Positions 1 to 7,474 of a stretch of DNA of 19,343 nucleotides are shown here, one piece after another (position 1 is the first letter of the stretch; each line of letters opens with the position of its first letter). The notes under the pieces are model-generated. The model saw only the letters and a list, made by a program, of their open reading frames with translations, was not told the origin of the DNA and did no database searches. Both the position numbers and the translations under genes were made by a program. This DNA comes from CAYVBJ01 sp964415185 (lineage in GTDB: Bacteria; Bacteroidota; Rhodothermia; Balneolales; Balneolaceae), in contig CAYPZI010000049.1 of the NCBI GenBank assembly GCA_964415185.1, positions 1 through 19,343 of the forward strand, given 5' to 3'.

Positions 1-548
1 GCAGGTTCGGTGAAGAACCGGAAAGCATCAAAATGTGTACACACAAGGGGACGCGATTCAACAAACCTGTCGATCTCTTTCCGGGATAATCGGAAAGGAA
101 GATAATCATGGCGGACTTTTTCGGTATTGTAGACCATTGCCCATTCATGCATTCCGAAACAACCGAATGCCGGATCTTTAAACCTACACGCTTCGAGCAG
201 TTTTAAAATCCATTCAAACGACCGCAACCTTTTAGCAGGAATTGCAGACGGATCCAGGTAAAGATAATTTTCATCGGAATGGATTTCCTTGAAATGCATC
301 TCGGGATCTTGTCCTTCTTTCTCAAGCAGATATCCAATGCCCGGCGTCCAGGTCATCAGGTGGCCTGGCCTGAATGAATAGTATTCAAAGAGAAAATCAA
401 TGACCGGGTTTTTCTCGCCATGGGATCTTTTTTCAAGATAGGGGGTTAATATAGGCTCCAGTTCATTTCTGTGTTGCTGATATTCTTTTTTCCACTCAGT
501 ATATGGAAATACCGTCCAGTCTTCGTACATTTTTTTGCATTCAATCAT
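1..548 (-). CDS. Partial conserved protein of the family often labelled 3-methyladenine DNA glycosylase
   Basis: An open frame reads from an ATG at 548 leftward off the window edge (182 codons, no stop), so only the N-terminal part is present. The product begins MIECKKMYEDW and contains DFLFEYYSFRPG (about residues 51-62), GCFGMHEWAMVY (about 128-139) and CTHFDAFRFF (about 169-178). I recognise these blocks from a family common in actinobacteria and some FCB bacteria that databases usually name '3-methyladenine DNA glycosylase'. I know of no biochemical proof for that name, and no helix-hairpin-helix or AlkA/Tag signature is visible in this part, so the function should be treated as unknown. 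An alternative start is the ATG at 530. The gene is divergent from the prenyltransferase gene at 624, with 75 nt between the starts. The frame is certain from codon continuity and motif matches; the function is not. Confidence 0.8.
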   Translation of the reverse strand, partial: MIECKKMYEDWTVFPYTEWKKEYQQHRNELEPILTPYLEKRSHGEKNPVIDFLFEYYSFRPGHLMTWTPGIGYLLEKEGQDPEMHFKEIHSDENYLYLDPSAIPAKRLRSFEWILKLLEACRFKDPAFGCFGMHEWAMVYNTEKVRHDYLPFRLSRKEIDRFVESRPLVCTHFDAFRFFTEP

Positions 549-574
549 GTTGTCAAAATACAACGAAGAAATGA

Positions 575-602
575 TTTTTGTGAAATTCCTATTTTTTATA
601 CA
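575..602 (+). promoter_or_regulatory. Possible promoter of the ubiA-like gene
   Basis: TTTTTG (575-580) and TATACA (597-602) are separated by 16 nt, which resembles a vegetative -35/-10 pair. Initiation near 609 would leave a leader of about 15 nt before the GTG at 624. The match is only moderate in an AT-rich divergent intergenic region, so it is tentative. Confidence 0.28.
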
Positions 603-623
603 AACTCCGGTAGAATTAAAAAC

Positions 624-1517
624 GTGCTTAAAGAAGTAGTTACATTTATTATTCACCTGAGGCCGCATTACCAGGTACTGGTTTTGTCGGGTGGCTATCT
701 TTTGGGAGGGTTGATGTCGGCCGATATGCATCACGAGCAATATTGGCTTCAGTTTTTGAACGTTCATCTGCTGTTATTCGGTGGAGCTACGGCCTACAAC
801 TCGTATTGGGACAAAGATGAGGGCCCTGTCGGCGGACTCAAAAATCCGCCTCTCATGAAAAAGTGGATGCATCCGGCTTCTCTTTTGCTTCAGCTTACAG
901 GTTTTGTGATTGCATTTAGTATCGGATTGCTATACTCGCTGATTTATCTCTTCAGTTTTTTCCTGTTCTGGATTTATTCCTCACCCCATTTCAGGTGGAA
1001 GGGCAGGCCGGTTTTGAGTCTTTTTGTCATAGCAATCAGTACCGGGACAAATTCCGTGTTTTTAGGGAATCTGGCTGCAGGCGGCAATTTGTCTGCGATC
1101 GTAGTTGCCGGTGCTGTCGGAGCTGCCCTGATACTTACAAGCCTTTATCCCGTTTCCCAAATTTTCCAGCTCAATGAAGATAAAAAACGAGGGGATATGA
1201 CATTTGCCGTTCAATATGGCAAACCTGCAGTCAAAAAATTTTTCAGGTTTGCCTTTCTTGCAGGGCTTTTACTGACAACCCTGGCATTGTATAACATTTA
1301 CGTGATACCATCCCTGCTATTTGGCAGTACAGGTTTTTTGGCATGGATTTTTCTTAATTTTAAGATAAAAAATCTTCAGGGCTTTCGTAATGAATACGAA
1401 AAAGTCATGAACATTAAATTTACGGCATCCTTATCATTTGTCATTTTTTTAATGATTTCTATTTTAATCATTCATGGCGATGTGAATATGCCACTAATCA
1501 AAGAAATTCTTAAATAA
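624..1517 (+). CDS. UbiA-family prenyltransferase, integral membrane
   Basis: This is a polytopic membrane protein of the UbiA superfamily, which transfers a polyprenyl chain from its diphosphate to an acceptor. The first Asp-rich motif is NSYWDKDEG (N59, D63, D65 with the start used here). The second is DKKRGDMT (D186, D191), and several hydrophobic helices surround both. The classical NxxxDxxxD is altered: position 67 is Gly, with acidic residues at 65-66 instead. I chose the GTG at 624 because homology-like sequence begins there (VLKEVVTFIIHLRPHYQ). The longer in-frame ATG at 471 would add 51 residues of non-family sequence and run through the divergent neighbour's 5' end. The next gene starts 15 nt downstream, so the two are probably cotranscribed. 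The acceptor (quinone, chlorin-like or other) cannot be told, and no menaquinone or pigment genes are near. Confidence 0.85.
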   Translation: MLKEVVTFIIHLRPHYQVLVLSGGYLLGGLMSADMHHEQYWLQFLNVHLLLFGGATAYNSYWDKDEGPVGGLKNPPLMKKWMHPASLLLQLTGFVIAFSIGLLYSLIYLFSFFLFWIYSSPHFRWKGRPVLSLFVIAISTGTNSVFLGNLAAGGNLSAIVVAGAVGAALILTSLYPVSQIFQLNEDKKRGDMTFAVQYGKPAVKKFFRFAFLAGLLLTTLALYNIYVIPSLLFGSTGFLAWIFLNFKIKNLQGFRNEYEKVMNIKFTASLSFVIFLMISILIIHGDVNMPLIKEILK

Positions 1518-1532
1518 AATAAACAGAAAAAT

Positions 1533-2159
1533 ATGAGTACCACAACAATGGATGTTATCACTGATAAGGTGATAGAAAATGCTTACACATACGAAGAGTA
1601 TAGAAATATGATTGACGAATTACTAGCCGAGGGTAAAACTACCGGTAGTAATCACTCCGATTCGATGATTCATTATACCAAGATGAATGCTCACCGGATG
1701 AACCGCCTCGACAAGCGTTCGGAATTAACGGATGAATTGAAAGCTGAGCTGGATAAGGTGCAGGAACCGATGATCTGGCTGGTACTTACGGAGGCATGGT
1801 GCGGCGATGCGGCACAAAACCTGCCGGTCATAAACAAAATGGCAGAGTACTCCGATAAAATAGATTTTAAGTTGATCCTGCGGGATGAGAATCTTGCAAT
1901 CATGGATCAGTTCCTTACAAACGGCAAAAGCAGGTCCATACCCAAATTGATATCGCTCGACAAGGAAACCAAAGAAGTTCTGGGTTCATGGGGACCGCGG
2001 CCGGCAACGGCTCGTGAATTGTATGATTCGCTGAGAAATGATGAAAATATACCATACCAGGAAGTCTCGGAAAAGCTCCAAAAATGGTACACCCGGAACC
2101 AAAATCAGGAGATTCAGTCGGAGTTTGCAGAACTACTGCAAGAATGGCAAAATCGTTAG
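1533..2159 (+). CDS. Thioredoxin-like family protein with a single active-site cysteine
   Basis: A cytosolic thioredoxin-fold protein of 208 residues without a signal peptide. The fold is shown by a strand ending in TEAWCGDAAQ (W89, C90) and by SIPK with the expected cis-proline (P137). The usual CxxC is WCGDA, so only the first, nucleophilic cysteine remains. A two-cysteine disulfide exchange is therefore unlikely, and a monothiol or non-redox role is possible. The N-terminal ~75 residues are a helical extension (EEYRNMIDELLAEG and following), typical of the bacterial thioredoxin_9-like group as I know it. It lies 15 nt after the prenyltransferase gene in the same orientation and probably shares its transcript. 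Its stop codon is separated by only 2 nt from the end of the convergent BNR gene, so the two transcripts probably overlap at their 3' ends. Confidence 0.82.
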   Translation: MSTTTMDVITDKVIENAYTYEEYRNMIDELLAEGKTTGSNHSDSMIHYTKMNAHRMNRLDKRSELTDELKAELDKVQEPMIWLVLTEAWCGDAAQNLPVINKMAEYSDKIDFKLILRDENLAIMDQFLTNGKSRSIPKLISLDKETKEVLGSWGPRPATARELYDSLRNDENIPYQEVSEKLQKWYTRNQNQEIQSEFAELLQEWQNR

Positions 2160-2161
2160 GC

Positions 2162-5062
2162 CTATTTGATCAAGGTCATTCTTTTTACATCGTTAAAGCT
2201 GTTTCCGGAAGGAGATGTAGCTTCAATGCGGTAGAGATATACACCACTGGCCAGCCTTGATGCATCAAAAGATATGCTGTGATTTCCTGAAGATCTGGAG
2301 CTTTCATTCAGCAGTGTGGTAACCCGGCGGCCGGTTACGTCGAACACCTGAAGAGTAACCGTACCCGGTTCAGGCAATGAAAACTGAATGGTTGTGGAAG
2401 GGTTAAAAGGATTAGGGAAATTTTGCTGAAGTTCAAAACTGACAGGATTTTCAACGAATAACTCTTCTTCATTTGAGACGGTCATCTGTACATTTCCGAT
2501 CCAAAGGCCGCGTCCATGTGTACCAACTGCTATAATATTATCCGAAAGGCGGATGTCGAGCGCTTCTGCGATATTAAACCCTATTTGTCCGGGAGCTTCC
2601 CTTTCCCAGAAAGTATTGGATCCACTTAAATCAGTCGTCGTAAATACGCCCGCACTGGTTGCGGCTATATAAAGAGTTGTCTGCTCATCCAGCGGCATGA
2701 TTGCTGCATTTCTGACAGATGGGCCGGGAAGCTGCTCTGTGCCCGACAAATTACCTTCAATAGCTGTCCATGTTTCGCCGCCGTCATTGGTGTGGAACAA
2801 GCTTTCAACCCGGTAATTTGAAATTACAACAATGACTTCATCCGCGTTTGTCTCATTGATATGGATATCATGAACATAGGTGCCTGCTTCCGCACCGGCC
2901 TCAACAGGAATGGAAACATCACTGAAGCTGCTGCCTTTAAAAGTCACAATATCTGAATTGTCTAACCTGAAGATAACAGGCAGGTCACCCGGATTCCCGG
3001 TGTTTGAACCGGCCCAGTATATTCTTTTATCCGGGTTTGCAGTTGCATGTGCAATGGCTGTGATGACGTAATTGTTGGGCATCTCAAAGTTGTCAAGCCT
3101 GATCCATGGGTCATCAGTGAAAGAATCATTTGAGCCTAAACCTTTTTCTACCAGGGTCAAGCCTTTTCCCCTGAATAAAAATTTACCGTCCGGAAAAAAC
3201 ATGGTACCGTCTAAATTGGGGTTAACCGCAAAAGGATGCACAAAGAGGCTGCTATTTTTATCCCTGGGATGAATAAACGTCCAATAGGGGCCGCCAATGT
3301 CAAAAGGGGAAACGAGCGTATCAGGTGCAGTTTCGGGTAAGCCCAGAACTTCCTTGATTGCAGCAAAATCGAGCTGCAAAACCGATCCGTTTTGAGAGGA
3401 AACATAGGCAAACTCATTGCCAAAATGTAAATGTGACCCGTCGCCGGAAGAGAGATCCCAGAAATCCTGGTCTATTTGAACTGTGTGGTCAACGTAAAGA
3501 GTTCCGTTATCCTGGGTTCCTCCCATTACCCTGGTGTCTCCGTCATCTTTGGGTAACCCAACTGTATAAAACTGAACGGTATTATAGCCGTCATTTTTGA
3601 ATTCCCAGGTGATATCAGTGGCTTTAACATTGTTAGTTACACTGAGGCCGCCATCATGCCCCACCCAAACGCGACCGGCATTGGCCGGATCAAAAATAGC
3701 GAGGTGCTGATCAGGATGCTGGTTTGGCCAAATAAAGGAACTGATTGAGGGCTTGCCGTAACCGCCTATCCATGTTTCGTCGGCATCATCGGCATCTGTG
3801 GCAAAGCCATCGGCTGACCGGAAGAGGTTCGTGGCTCCGAGAAGCACAAAATTTTCATCACCCGGATCCACAGTAAGCATCATATTATAGTTAAATTGTG
3901 TGTTTACTCCTCCAACATTCAGGCCGAAGGTAGGGGGGAGATTGCCTGAGCGGTCGAAAGCGGTGTCGGCTGCCACTTCATGCCGGAAAAACCGAACGTC
4001 TTCATTTGATCCGGAACCGGTTCCCGTGTATGTAAAACTGTAAAAAACATTACTGTTGGCCGGTGCTATAGCCAGAACGGTTCTTTGGTACTCATTGGGA
4101 AAATTTGACGGTGTGATCTCAGTCCAGCTTTCTCCGTCGTCATCTGAAATAAACAGACCCGGATTCGGTGTCTCGGGTGGGCTACCCGCCGGATTTTCTG
4201 ACAAGACAGCTATTATTGTTCCATCCGGGTGAATATCAATATCGGTATACCTGTGTCCTGCAAATGTACCTAATACAAGTTCATCAAACGTTTCCCCATC
4301 CGTTGATCTGATTATGCCAAATCCGTTGGTGGCCAGAAATACTGAACCGGTTTGGGGATTCACCCTGATCCGTTTTGTAAAATTGACTTCCGAATTCCAG
4401 AAGGTATCATCATTAAGTGTTGCAGGGAGCAATTGCCACGACTCGGCGTTGTCTGTAGACCTGAATATGCCGATTCCAAGAAACGGAGCCGAACCGCCTC
4501 TTGCCCCGGCCGAATTTCCTCTCAGTTCACCGGAAGAATAATACCAGATATTTGGCAAAGTGGGATGTTGTATAATAGATGTAACACTCGGGTTCTGGTC
4601 GGGATCGGTTGTCAATTTCCAGGTATCGCCGCCATCGGTCGATTTCCATACACCGCCCGATACACCGGCGGCTACAATTGTATTCCCGGTTGGGTCTGTT
4701 TGGTCAAGGGCAAGTGCACGGGTACGGCCGCCAATCAGGTTTGGCCCGCCTTCCTTCCATGTAATTTCAACAGAAGCACTGTTTGTAGCCCTGAGTATTT
4801 GGCTGTGAGCTATATTTCTTGAAAATTCTATTTCTTTTTCACGTATCCGGTCAGGTATTAATCCCGTCTTGGGATCCCGCTGCATTTTGTAAAAATATTC
4901 ATCTCTCCCTTTTTTCATCTCGACTCCTGCTTTTGGCGAGCCGGAACTGCGAAACTTTTTTGTAATTATATGGTGTTCGTCATATTCATAACCTGTATAG
5001 AGCAGGTAACCTAACGCAGCGATAGCTGTAAAAAAAACGAGCAGTAGCAATATTTTTTTCAT
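2162..5062 (-). CDS. Large secreted BNR/sialidase-like repeat protein with T9SS type A sorting domain
   Basis: A 966-residue exported protein. Residues 1-22 (MKKILLLLVFFTAIAALGYL...) form a signal peptide or N-terminal anchor. The body carries Asp-box/BNR motifs of the S-x-D-x-G-x-x-W type: STDGGDTW (141-148), STDNAESW (202-209), STDGETF (253-259), SDDDGESW (306-313) and TNDGGETW (near 770). This points to a VPS10/sialidase-like beta-propeller, possibly two. The last ~91 residues (from 876) begin FELQQNFPNPFNPST and contain VFDVTGRRV and SGVYLYRI. These are hallmarks of the type A C-terminal domain that directs cargo through type IX secretion to the surface or medium. Its start is 11 nt after the lipoprotein gene, so they form a probable operon. 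No catalytic sialidase residues can be assigned; it may be a surface-binding or hydrolytic protein. Confidence 0.88.
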   Translation of the reverse strand: MKKILLLLVFFTAIAALGYLLYTGYEYDEHHIITKKFRSSGSPKAGVEMKKGRDEYFYKMQRDPKTGLIPDRIREKEIEFSRNIAHSQILRATNSASVEITWKEGGPNLIGGRTRALALDQTDPTGNTIVAAGVSGGVWKSTDGGDTWKLTTDPDQNPSVTSIIQHPTLPNIWYYSSGELRGNSAGARGGSAPFLGIGIFRSTDNAESWQLLPATLNDDTFWNSEVNFTKRIRVNPQTGSVFLATNGFGIIRSTDGETFDELVLGTFAGHRYTDIDIHPDGTIIAVLSENPAGSPPETPNPGLFISDDDGESWTEITPSNFPNEYQRTVLAIAPANSNVFYSFTYTGTGSGSNEDVRFFRHEVAADTAFDRSGNLPPTFGLNVGGVNTQFNYNMMLTVDPGDENFVLLGATNLFRSADGFATDADDADETWIGGYGKPSISSFIWPNQHPDQHLAIFDPANAGRVWVGHDGGLSVTNNVKATDITWEFKNDGYNTVQFYTVGLPKDDGDTRVMGGTQDNGTLYVDHTVQIDQDFWDLSSGDGSHLHFGNEFAYVSSQNGSVLQLDFAAIKEVLGLPETAPDTLVSPFDIGGPYWTFIHPRDKNSSLFVHPFAVNPNLDGTMFFPDGKFLFRGKGLTLVEKGLGSNDSFTDDPWIRLDNFEMPNNYVITAIAHATANPDKRIYWAGSNTGNPGDLPVIFRLDNSDIVTFKGSSFSDVSIPVEAGAEAGTYVHDIHINETNADEVIVVISNYRVESLFHTNDGGETWTAIEGNLSGTEQLPGPSVRNAAIMPLDEQTTLYIAATSAGVFTTTDLSGSNTFWEREAPGQIGFNIAEALDIRLSDNIIAVGTHGRGLWIGNVQMTVSNEEELFVENPVSFELQQNFPNPFNPSTTIQFSLPEPGTVTLQVFDVTGRRVTTLLNESSRSSGNHSISFDASRLASGVYLYRIEATSPSGNSFNDVKRMTLIK

Positions 5063-5073
5063 ATCAACTTATT

Positions 5074-5490
5074 TTAATTATTCTGAATTTCAATAACCGT
5101 CCATTTTTGTATGCCGGATTTGTCTTCCCCCATAGTTTCATTACCTGACAATACAACAACAAAAATTTCATCTTCTTCAAGTTCTGTTATCGCGGAATTT
5201 TTCATAACATTAACCGGGATACGCAATGCTTCAAATTTTTCAGGAAGAGGCCTTGTACCTGAACCATATCCTATTACTTTAATTACTTTACAGTCAACAA
5301 GCCGGCTATCATCCTTGTCTTTTTCGATGGAAGTCAGTTGTATTTCAGCAACGGCTGTACCCGGTGCCGGCGAAACACTATATTCTTCAAGTTTCATTTT
5401 ATTATTGCCTGCCGATTCGGACTGTTTTTTTGAAGCACACCCTGTAGATGAAATAACGAGAAAAAGTAAAAGGAATAGAAAATTTTTCAT
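5074..5490 (-). CDS. Small lipoprotein of unknown function
   Basis: A 138-residue protein from ATG at 5490. An ATG at 5511 is also in frame, but it would put seven extra residues (MVIYFKT) in front of a normal signal peptide and would lie at the predicted -10 box, so the inner start is preferred. The signal sequence MKNFLFLLLFLVISSTGC ends in a lipobox (SSTGC) with lipid-attachment Cys18, after which comes a Ser/Lys/Asn-rich spacer. The mature part (about 30-138) looks like a small beta-rich domain. It has VAEIQLTSIEK, a GYGSGTRPLPE loop and a C-terminal KWTVIEIQNN strand. I do not recognise the family. It precedes the secreted BNR gene by 11 nt and may be cotranscribed with it, perhaps as an envelope partner (inference). 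Confidence 0.8.
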   Translation of the reverse strand: MKNFLFLLLFLVISSTGCASKKQSESAGNNKMKLEEYSVSPAPGTAVAEIQLTSIEKDKDDSRLVDCKVIKVIGYGSGTRPLPEKFEALRIPVNVMKNSAITELEEDEIFVVVLSGNETMGEDKSGIQKWTVIEIQNN

Positions 5491-5510
5491 AGTTTTAAAA
5501 TATATCACCA

Positions 5511-5539
5511 AGAATAGTCAAAAAAGTCTTTTTTGTAAA
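5511..5539 (-). promoter_or_regulatory. Predicted sigma-70-type promoter of the lipoprotein-BNR operon
   Basis: Read on the minus strand, TTTACA (5539-5534) and TATTCT (5516-5511) are separated by exactly 17 nt. This gives a start near 5504 and a leader of about 14 nt before the ATG at 5490. The spacer contains the palindrome at 5519-5535. Confidence 0.45.
5519..5535. repeat. Perfect short palindrome in a divergent promoter region
   Basis: CAAAAAA-GTC-TTTTTTG has two 7-nt arms around a 3-nt centre. It falls inside the spacer of the predicted lipoprotein promoter and 43 nt before the divergent aminotransferase start, a position suited to an operator. A chance A/T palindrome cannot be excluded. 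Confidence 0.45.
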
Positions 5540-5551
5540 TTAAAAATTTCA

Positions 5552-5566
5552 ATTCATTTAAATGAT
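5552..5566. repeat. 15-bp sequence repeated in inverted orientation on the other side of the aminotransferase gene
   Basis: ATTCATTTAAATGAT lies 11 nt before the aminotransferase ATG. Its exact reverse complement is at 7000-7014. The core TCATTTAAATGA is itself a 12-bp palindrome, so this may be a regulator site present on both sides of the gene. Confidence 0.4.
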
Positions 5567-5577
5567 CCCGATCTGAA

Positions 5578-6765
5578 ATGAGTAGCTGGAAATCACCATT
5601 TTATAGTCATATAGCACAGACAAGTGAAGCACCAGTCGGTCTTGAAATTGAGCGGGCAAAAGGCTGTTATCTCTATACAACCGACGGAAAGAAATATACC
5701 GACCTGATTTCGGGTATTGCCGTCAGCAGCCTTGGCCATTGTCATCCTTCGGTTGTTAATGCTGTTAAGGAACAGGTTGATAAACATATGCATGTGATGG
5801 TTTACGGGGAGTTCATTCAAAAATCACAGAGTGCACTGGCCGGTTTGCTTTGCAGCCGGCTGCCCGATTCGCTCGACAGGGTTTACTTTGTAAACAGCGG
5901 AACAGAAGCGGTTGAAGGGGCCCTTAAACTGGCTAAAAAATCTACAGGTAGGCATAAATTGATATCATTTCACAACAGTTATCACGGGGACACACACGGT
6001 TCATTAAGTGTAACGGGCCGCGATATATACAGAAATCCTTATAAGCCGTTATTACCGGATGTTCATTTTTTTGATTTCAACTCTGAAGCCAGTCTGGATG
6101 CAATCGATAATAAAACGGCCGCTGTTATTCTTGAACCCATCCAGGGCGAAGGCGGTGTGATTCCGGCTGATAAAATCTGGCTGAAAGAGGTTAGAAACCG
6201 ATGTTCGGAAAATGGTGTAAAATTAATTTTTGATGAAATTCAGACCGGATTTTTCAGAACCGGCACTTTGTTTGCTTTTCAGTATTACGAAGTAACCCCC
6301 GATATTTTATGCCTGGCCAAAGCAATGGGGGGAGGGATGCCGATCGGGGCATTTATATCATCCGGTGAAATATTTGAGGCTTTCAAGTATGATCCTCCTT
6401 TGAATCATGTAACTACTTTTGGCGGGCACCCGGTCAGTTGTGCTGCTGCTCATGCTGCTTTGAAAGTTTTGCTTAGTGAAGATTTTGCTTCCAAAACGTT
6501 TCAGATTGCAAAAATGGCATGTAAAATGTTAAAGGGAGACGGAATTATCGAAGTGAGAGGCAGGGGTGCTATGCTGGGTTTACAGCTTGAAAACAGTGAA
6601 CTGGCTGCCAATGTGGTAGATTATTGTCTTGAAAGGAGAGTAATTGTCGGATGGACCCTTCATTCCGATTCACTGATACGTATTGCTCCGCCGCTTATCA
6701 TCGAACCCGATTTATTGAAATCATGCTTTGAAATCATTTTGGATGGTATCCAAAAATACAGGTAG
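5578..6765 (+). CDS. PLP-dependent class-III aminotransferase (acetylornithine/ornithine aminotransferase family)
   Basis: A complete 395-residue fold-type I aminotransferase. Visible landmarks are the phosphate-binding NSGTEAVEGA (N106-A115), the SYHG motif, the cofactor-pairing Asp in FDEIQTGF (D219), and the PLP lysine in CLAKAMGGGMPIGAF (K248). Late on there is HVTTFGGHP, whose Thr contacts PLP phosphate across the dimer. Length and motifs match ArgD/RocD/GabT-like enzymes moving an amino group from an omega-amino or alpha-amino donor to 2-oxoglutarate. The donor is uncertain because there is no arginine, lysine or GABA gene beside it. pruA, about 0.9 kb away on the opposite strand, acts on glutamate semialdehyde, which is the product of an ornithine aminotransferase; this makes ornithine a reasonable but unproven guess. 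No strong Shine-Dalgarno sequence is present. It is a single gene, divergent from the lipoprotein operon. Confidence 0.9.
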   Translation: MSSWKSPFYSHIAQTSEAPVGLEIERAKGCYLYTTDGKKYTDLISGIAVSSLGHCHPSVVNAVKEQVDKHMHVMVYGEFIQKSQSALAGLLCSRLPDSLDRVYFVNSGTEAVEGALKLAKKSTGRHKLISFHNSYHGDTHGSLSVTGRDIYRNPYKPLLPDVHFFDFNSEASLDAIDNKTAAVILEPIQGEGGVIPADKIWLKEVRNRCSENGVKLIFDEIQTGFFRTGTLFAFQYYEVTPDILCLAKAMGGGMPIGAFISSGEIFEAFKYDPPLNHVTTFGGHPVSCAAAHAALKVLLSEDFASKTFQIAKMACKMLKGDGIIEVRGRGAMLGLQLENSELAANVVDYCLERRVIVGWTLHSDSLIRIAPPLIIEPDLLKSCFEIILDGIQKYR

Positions 6766-6970
6766 GATATCATTACTGAAATTCTGTTAAATCAATAAAC
6801 GTGATCGTGACTACAAGCAAATGTTCAGATAATTGCCTCAAATTTGATATGCGATTTCAGTTATGCGATCTCTGATATTCGAAGTAACCGGACGGAAATA
6901 GCATATACCATTAATCTGTCAAAGGCAGCGCAGACTCAGCGTGCTTTTCTTAGATGATATCCAATAACCG

Positions 6971-7040
6971 CAAGTCATCGGATGACTTGTTGATTTCTAA
7001 TCATTTAAATGAATCCTTGCTTGCAAGTCATCCGATGACT
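6971..7040. repeat. Two near-perfect palindromes, mutually inverted, 53 bp apart
   Basis: CAAGTCATC-G-GATGACTTG (6971-6989, 9-nt arms) and AGTCATC-C-GATGACT (7026-7040, 7-nt arms within GCAAGTCATCCGATGACT). The second is the reverse complement of the first over 17 of 19 positions. Each can fold alone, or the two can pair with a ~36-nt loop. No T-run follows either copy, so they do not look like an intrinsic terminator. A tandem operator, a recombination site or a REP-like element is possible. Confidence 0.65.
7000..7014. repeat. Inverted copy of the 15-bp element at 5552-5566
   Basis: ATCATTTAAATGAAT is the exact reverse complement of 5552-5566. It sits midway between the two palindromes at 6971-6989 and 7026-7040. 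Confidence 0.4.
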
Positions 7041-7094
7041 CATTTATTTTAAAATCAATCTTTTATAATTACTCTTGCGGATTTTAGGATGATA

Positions 7095-7298
7095 TCAGCT
7101 CTTTTTACTGATGATAAGTGCCAGCCCCAATACAAGAACGGCAGCTGAAATGATAATCGGCACATAATCGCCGGTGCTGATGGCTACATCTGCTCCCAAA
7201 ACTTCCAGTGTTTCGGAATCCTGGATATATTGATATCCATAGTAAAGAACGCCAACAAACCCCCCAAAGCTCAAAAGAGCTCCAATTTTACGTCTCAT
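7095..7298 (-). CDS. Small two-helix membrane protein (DUF3185-like)
   Basis: A 67-residue protein starting MRRKIGALLSFGGF. It has two predicted membrane helices at about residues 5-23 and 47-64. They are joined by a ~24-residue polar loop (YIQDSETLEVLGADVAISTG), and the tail is basic (ISKKS). The layout of basic N-terminus, helix, acidic loop with VxxxGA, helix and short tail resembles the small DUF3185 proteins I know, but the match is by pattern only. It stands alone on the minus strand between two non-coding stretches. Coding is supported by its amphipathic pattern and a clean start-stop. Function is unknown. Confidence 0.65.
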   Translation of the reverse strand: MRRKIGALLSFGGFVGVLYYGYQYIQDSETLEVLGADVAISTGDYVPIIISAAVLVLGLALIISKKS

Positions 7299-7328
7299 AT
7301 TCCCAAATTTTTCTCAAAGGTTGAAGAA

Positions 7329-7336
7329 CAAATCTA
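7329..7336 (-). promoter_or_regulatory. TAnnTTTG box upstream of the small membrane protein
   Basis: On the minus strand, TAGATTTG fits the -7 element (TAnnTTTG) of Bacteroidota-type promoters, 31 nt before the ATG at 7298. A well-spaced -33 TTTG partner is not evident, and whether this lineage uses that consensus is not known from the window. Confidence 0.25.
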
Positions 7337-7401
7337 ACCTAATTTTTCCAAATAAGAAAAACCATTAATGAAAACTAACAGGAATCGAACGTTGTGACAA
7401 A

Positions 7402-7421
7402 GATTAAATAAAGATTTAATC
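7402..7421. repeat. AT-rich perfect hairpin
   Basis: GATTAAAT-AAAG-ATTTAATC has 8-bp arms and a 4-nt loop. No T-run follows on either strand. It lies about 100 nt upstream of the small membrane protein start. Confidence 0.4.
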
Positions 7422-7474
7422 ATCGAGAGAACGTATTCGGCCTTAGACGTATGACACGGGCAACTTAAACAAAT

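Larger units (their letters stand above)
6766..7094. other. Intergenic region with palindromes, no gene seen
   Basis: Between the aminotransferase and the small membrane protein I see no open frame with coding character on either strand. The first ~200 nt have no recognisable element and no clear terminator for the aminotransferase. The last ~120 nt hold the paired palindromes at 6971-7040 and the 15-bp inverted-repeat copy at 7000-7014. Confidence 0.6.

Noticed and set aside
471..623. Longer start for the UbiA-like gene (ATG at 471)
   Set aside because: The added 51 residues do not look like UbiA sequence and overlap the 5' coding part of the divergent gene on the minus strand; GTG at 624 fits the family start.
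4352..4822. 156-codon plus-strand frame inside the BNR gene
   Set aside because: Antisense shadow of a clear coding frame, with no domain or signal features.
5491..5511. Longer start for the lipoprotein (ATG at 5511)
   Set aside because: It would precede a standard signal peptide with extra residues and lies on the predicted -10 box.
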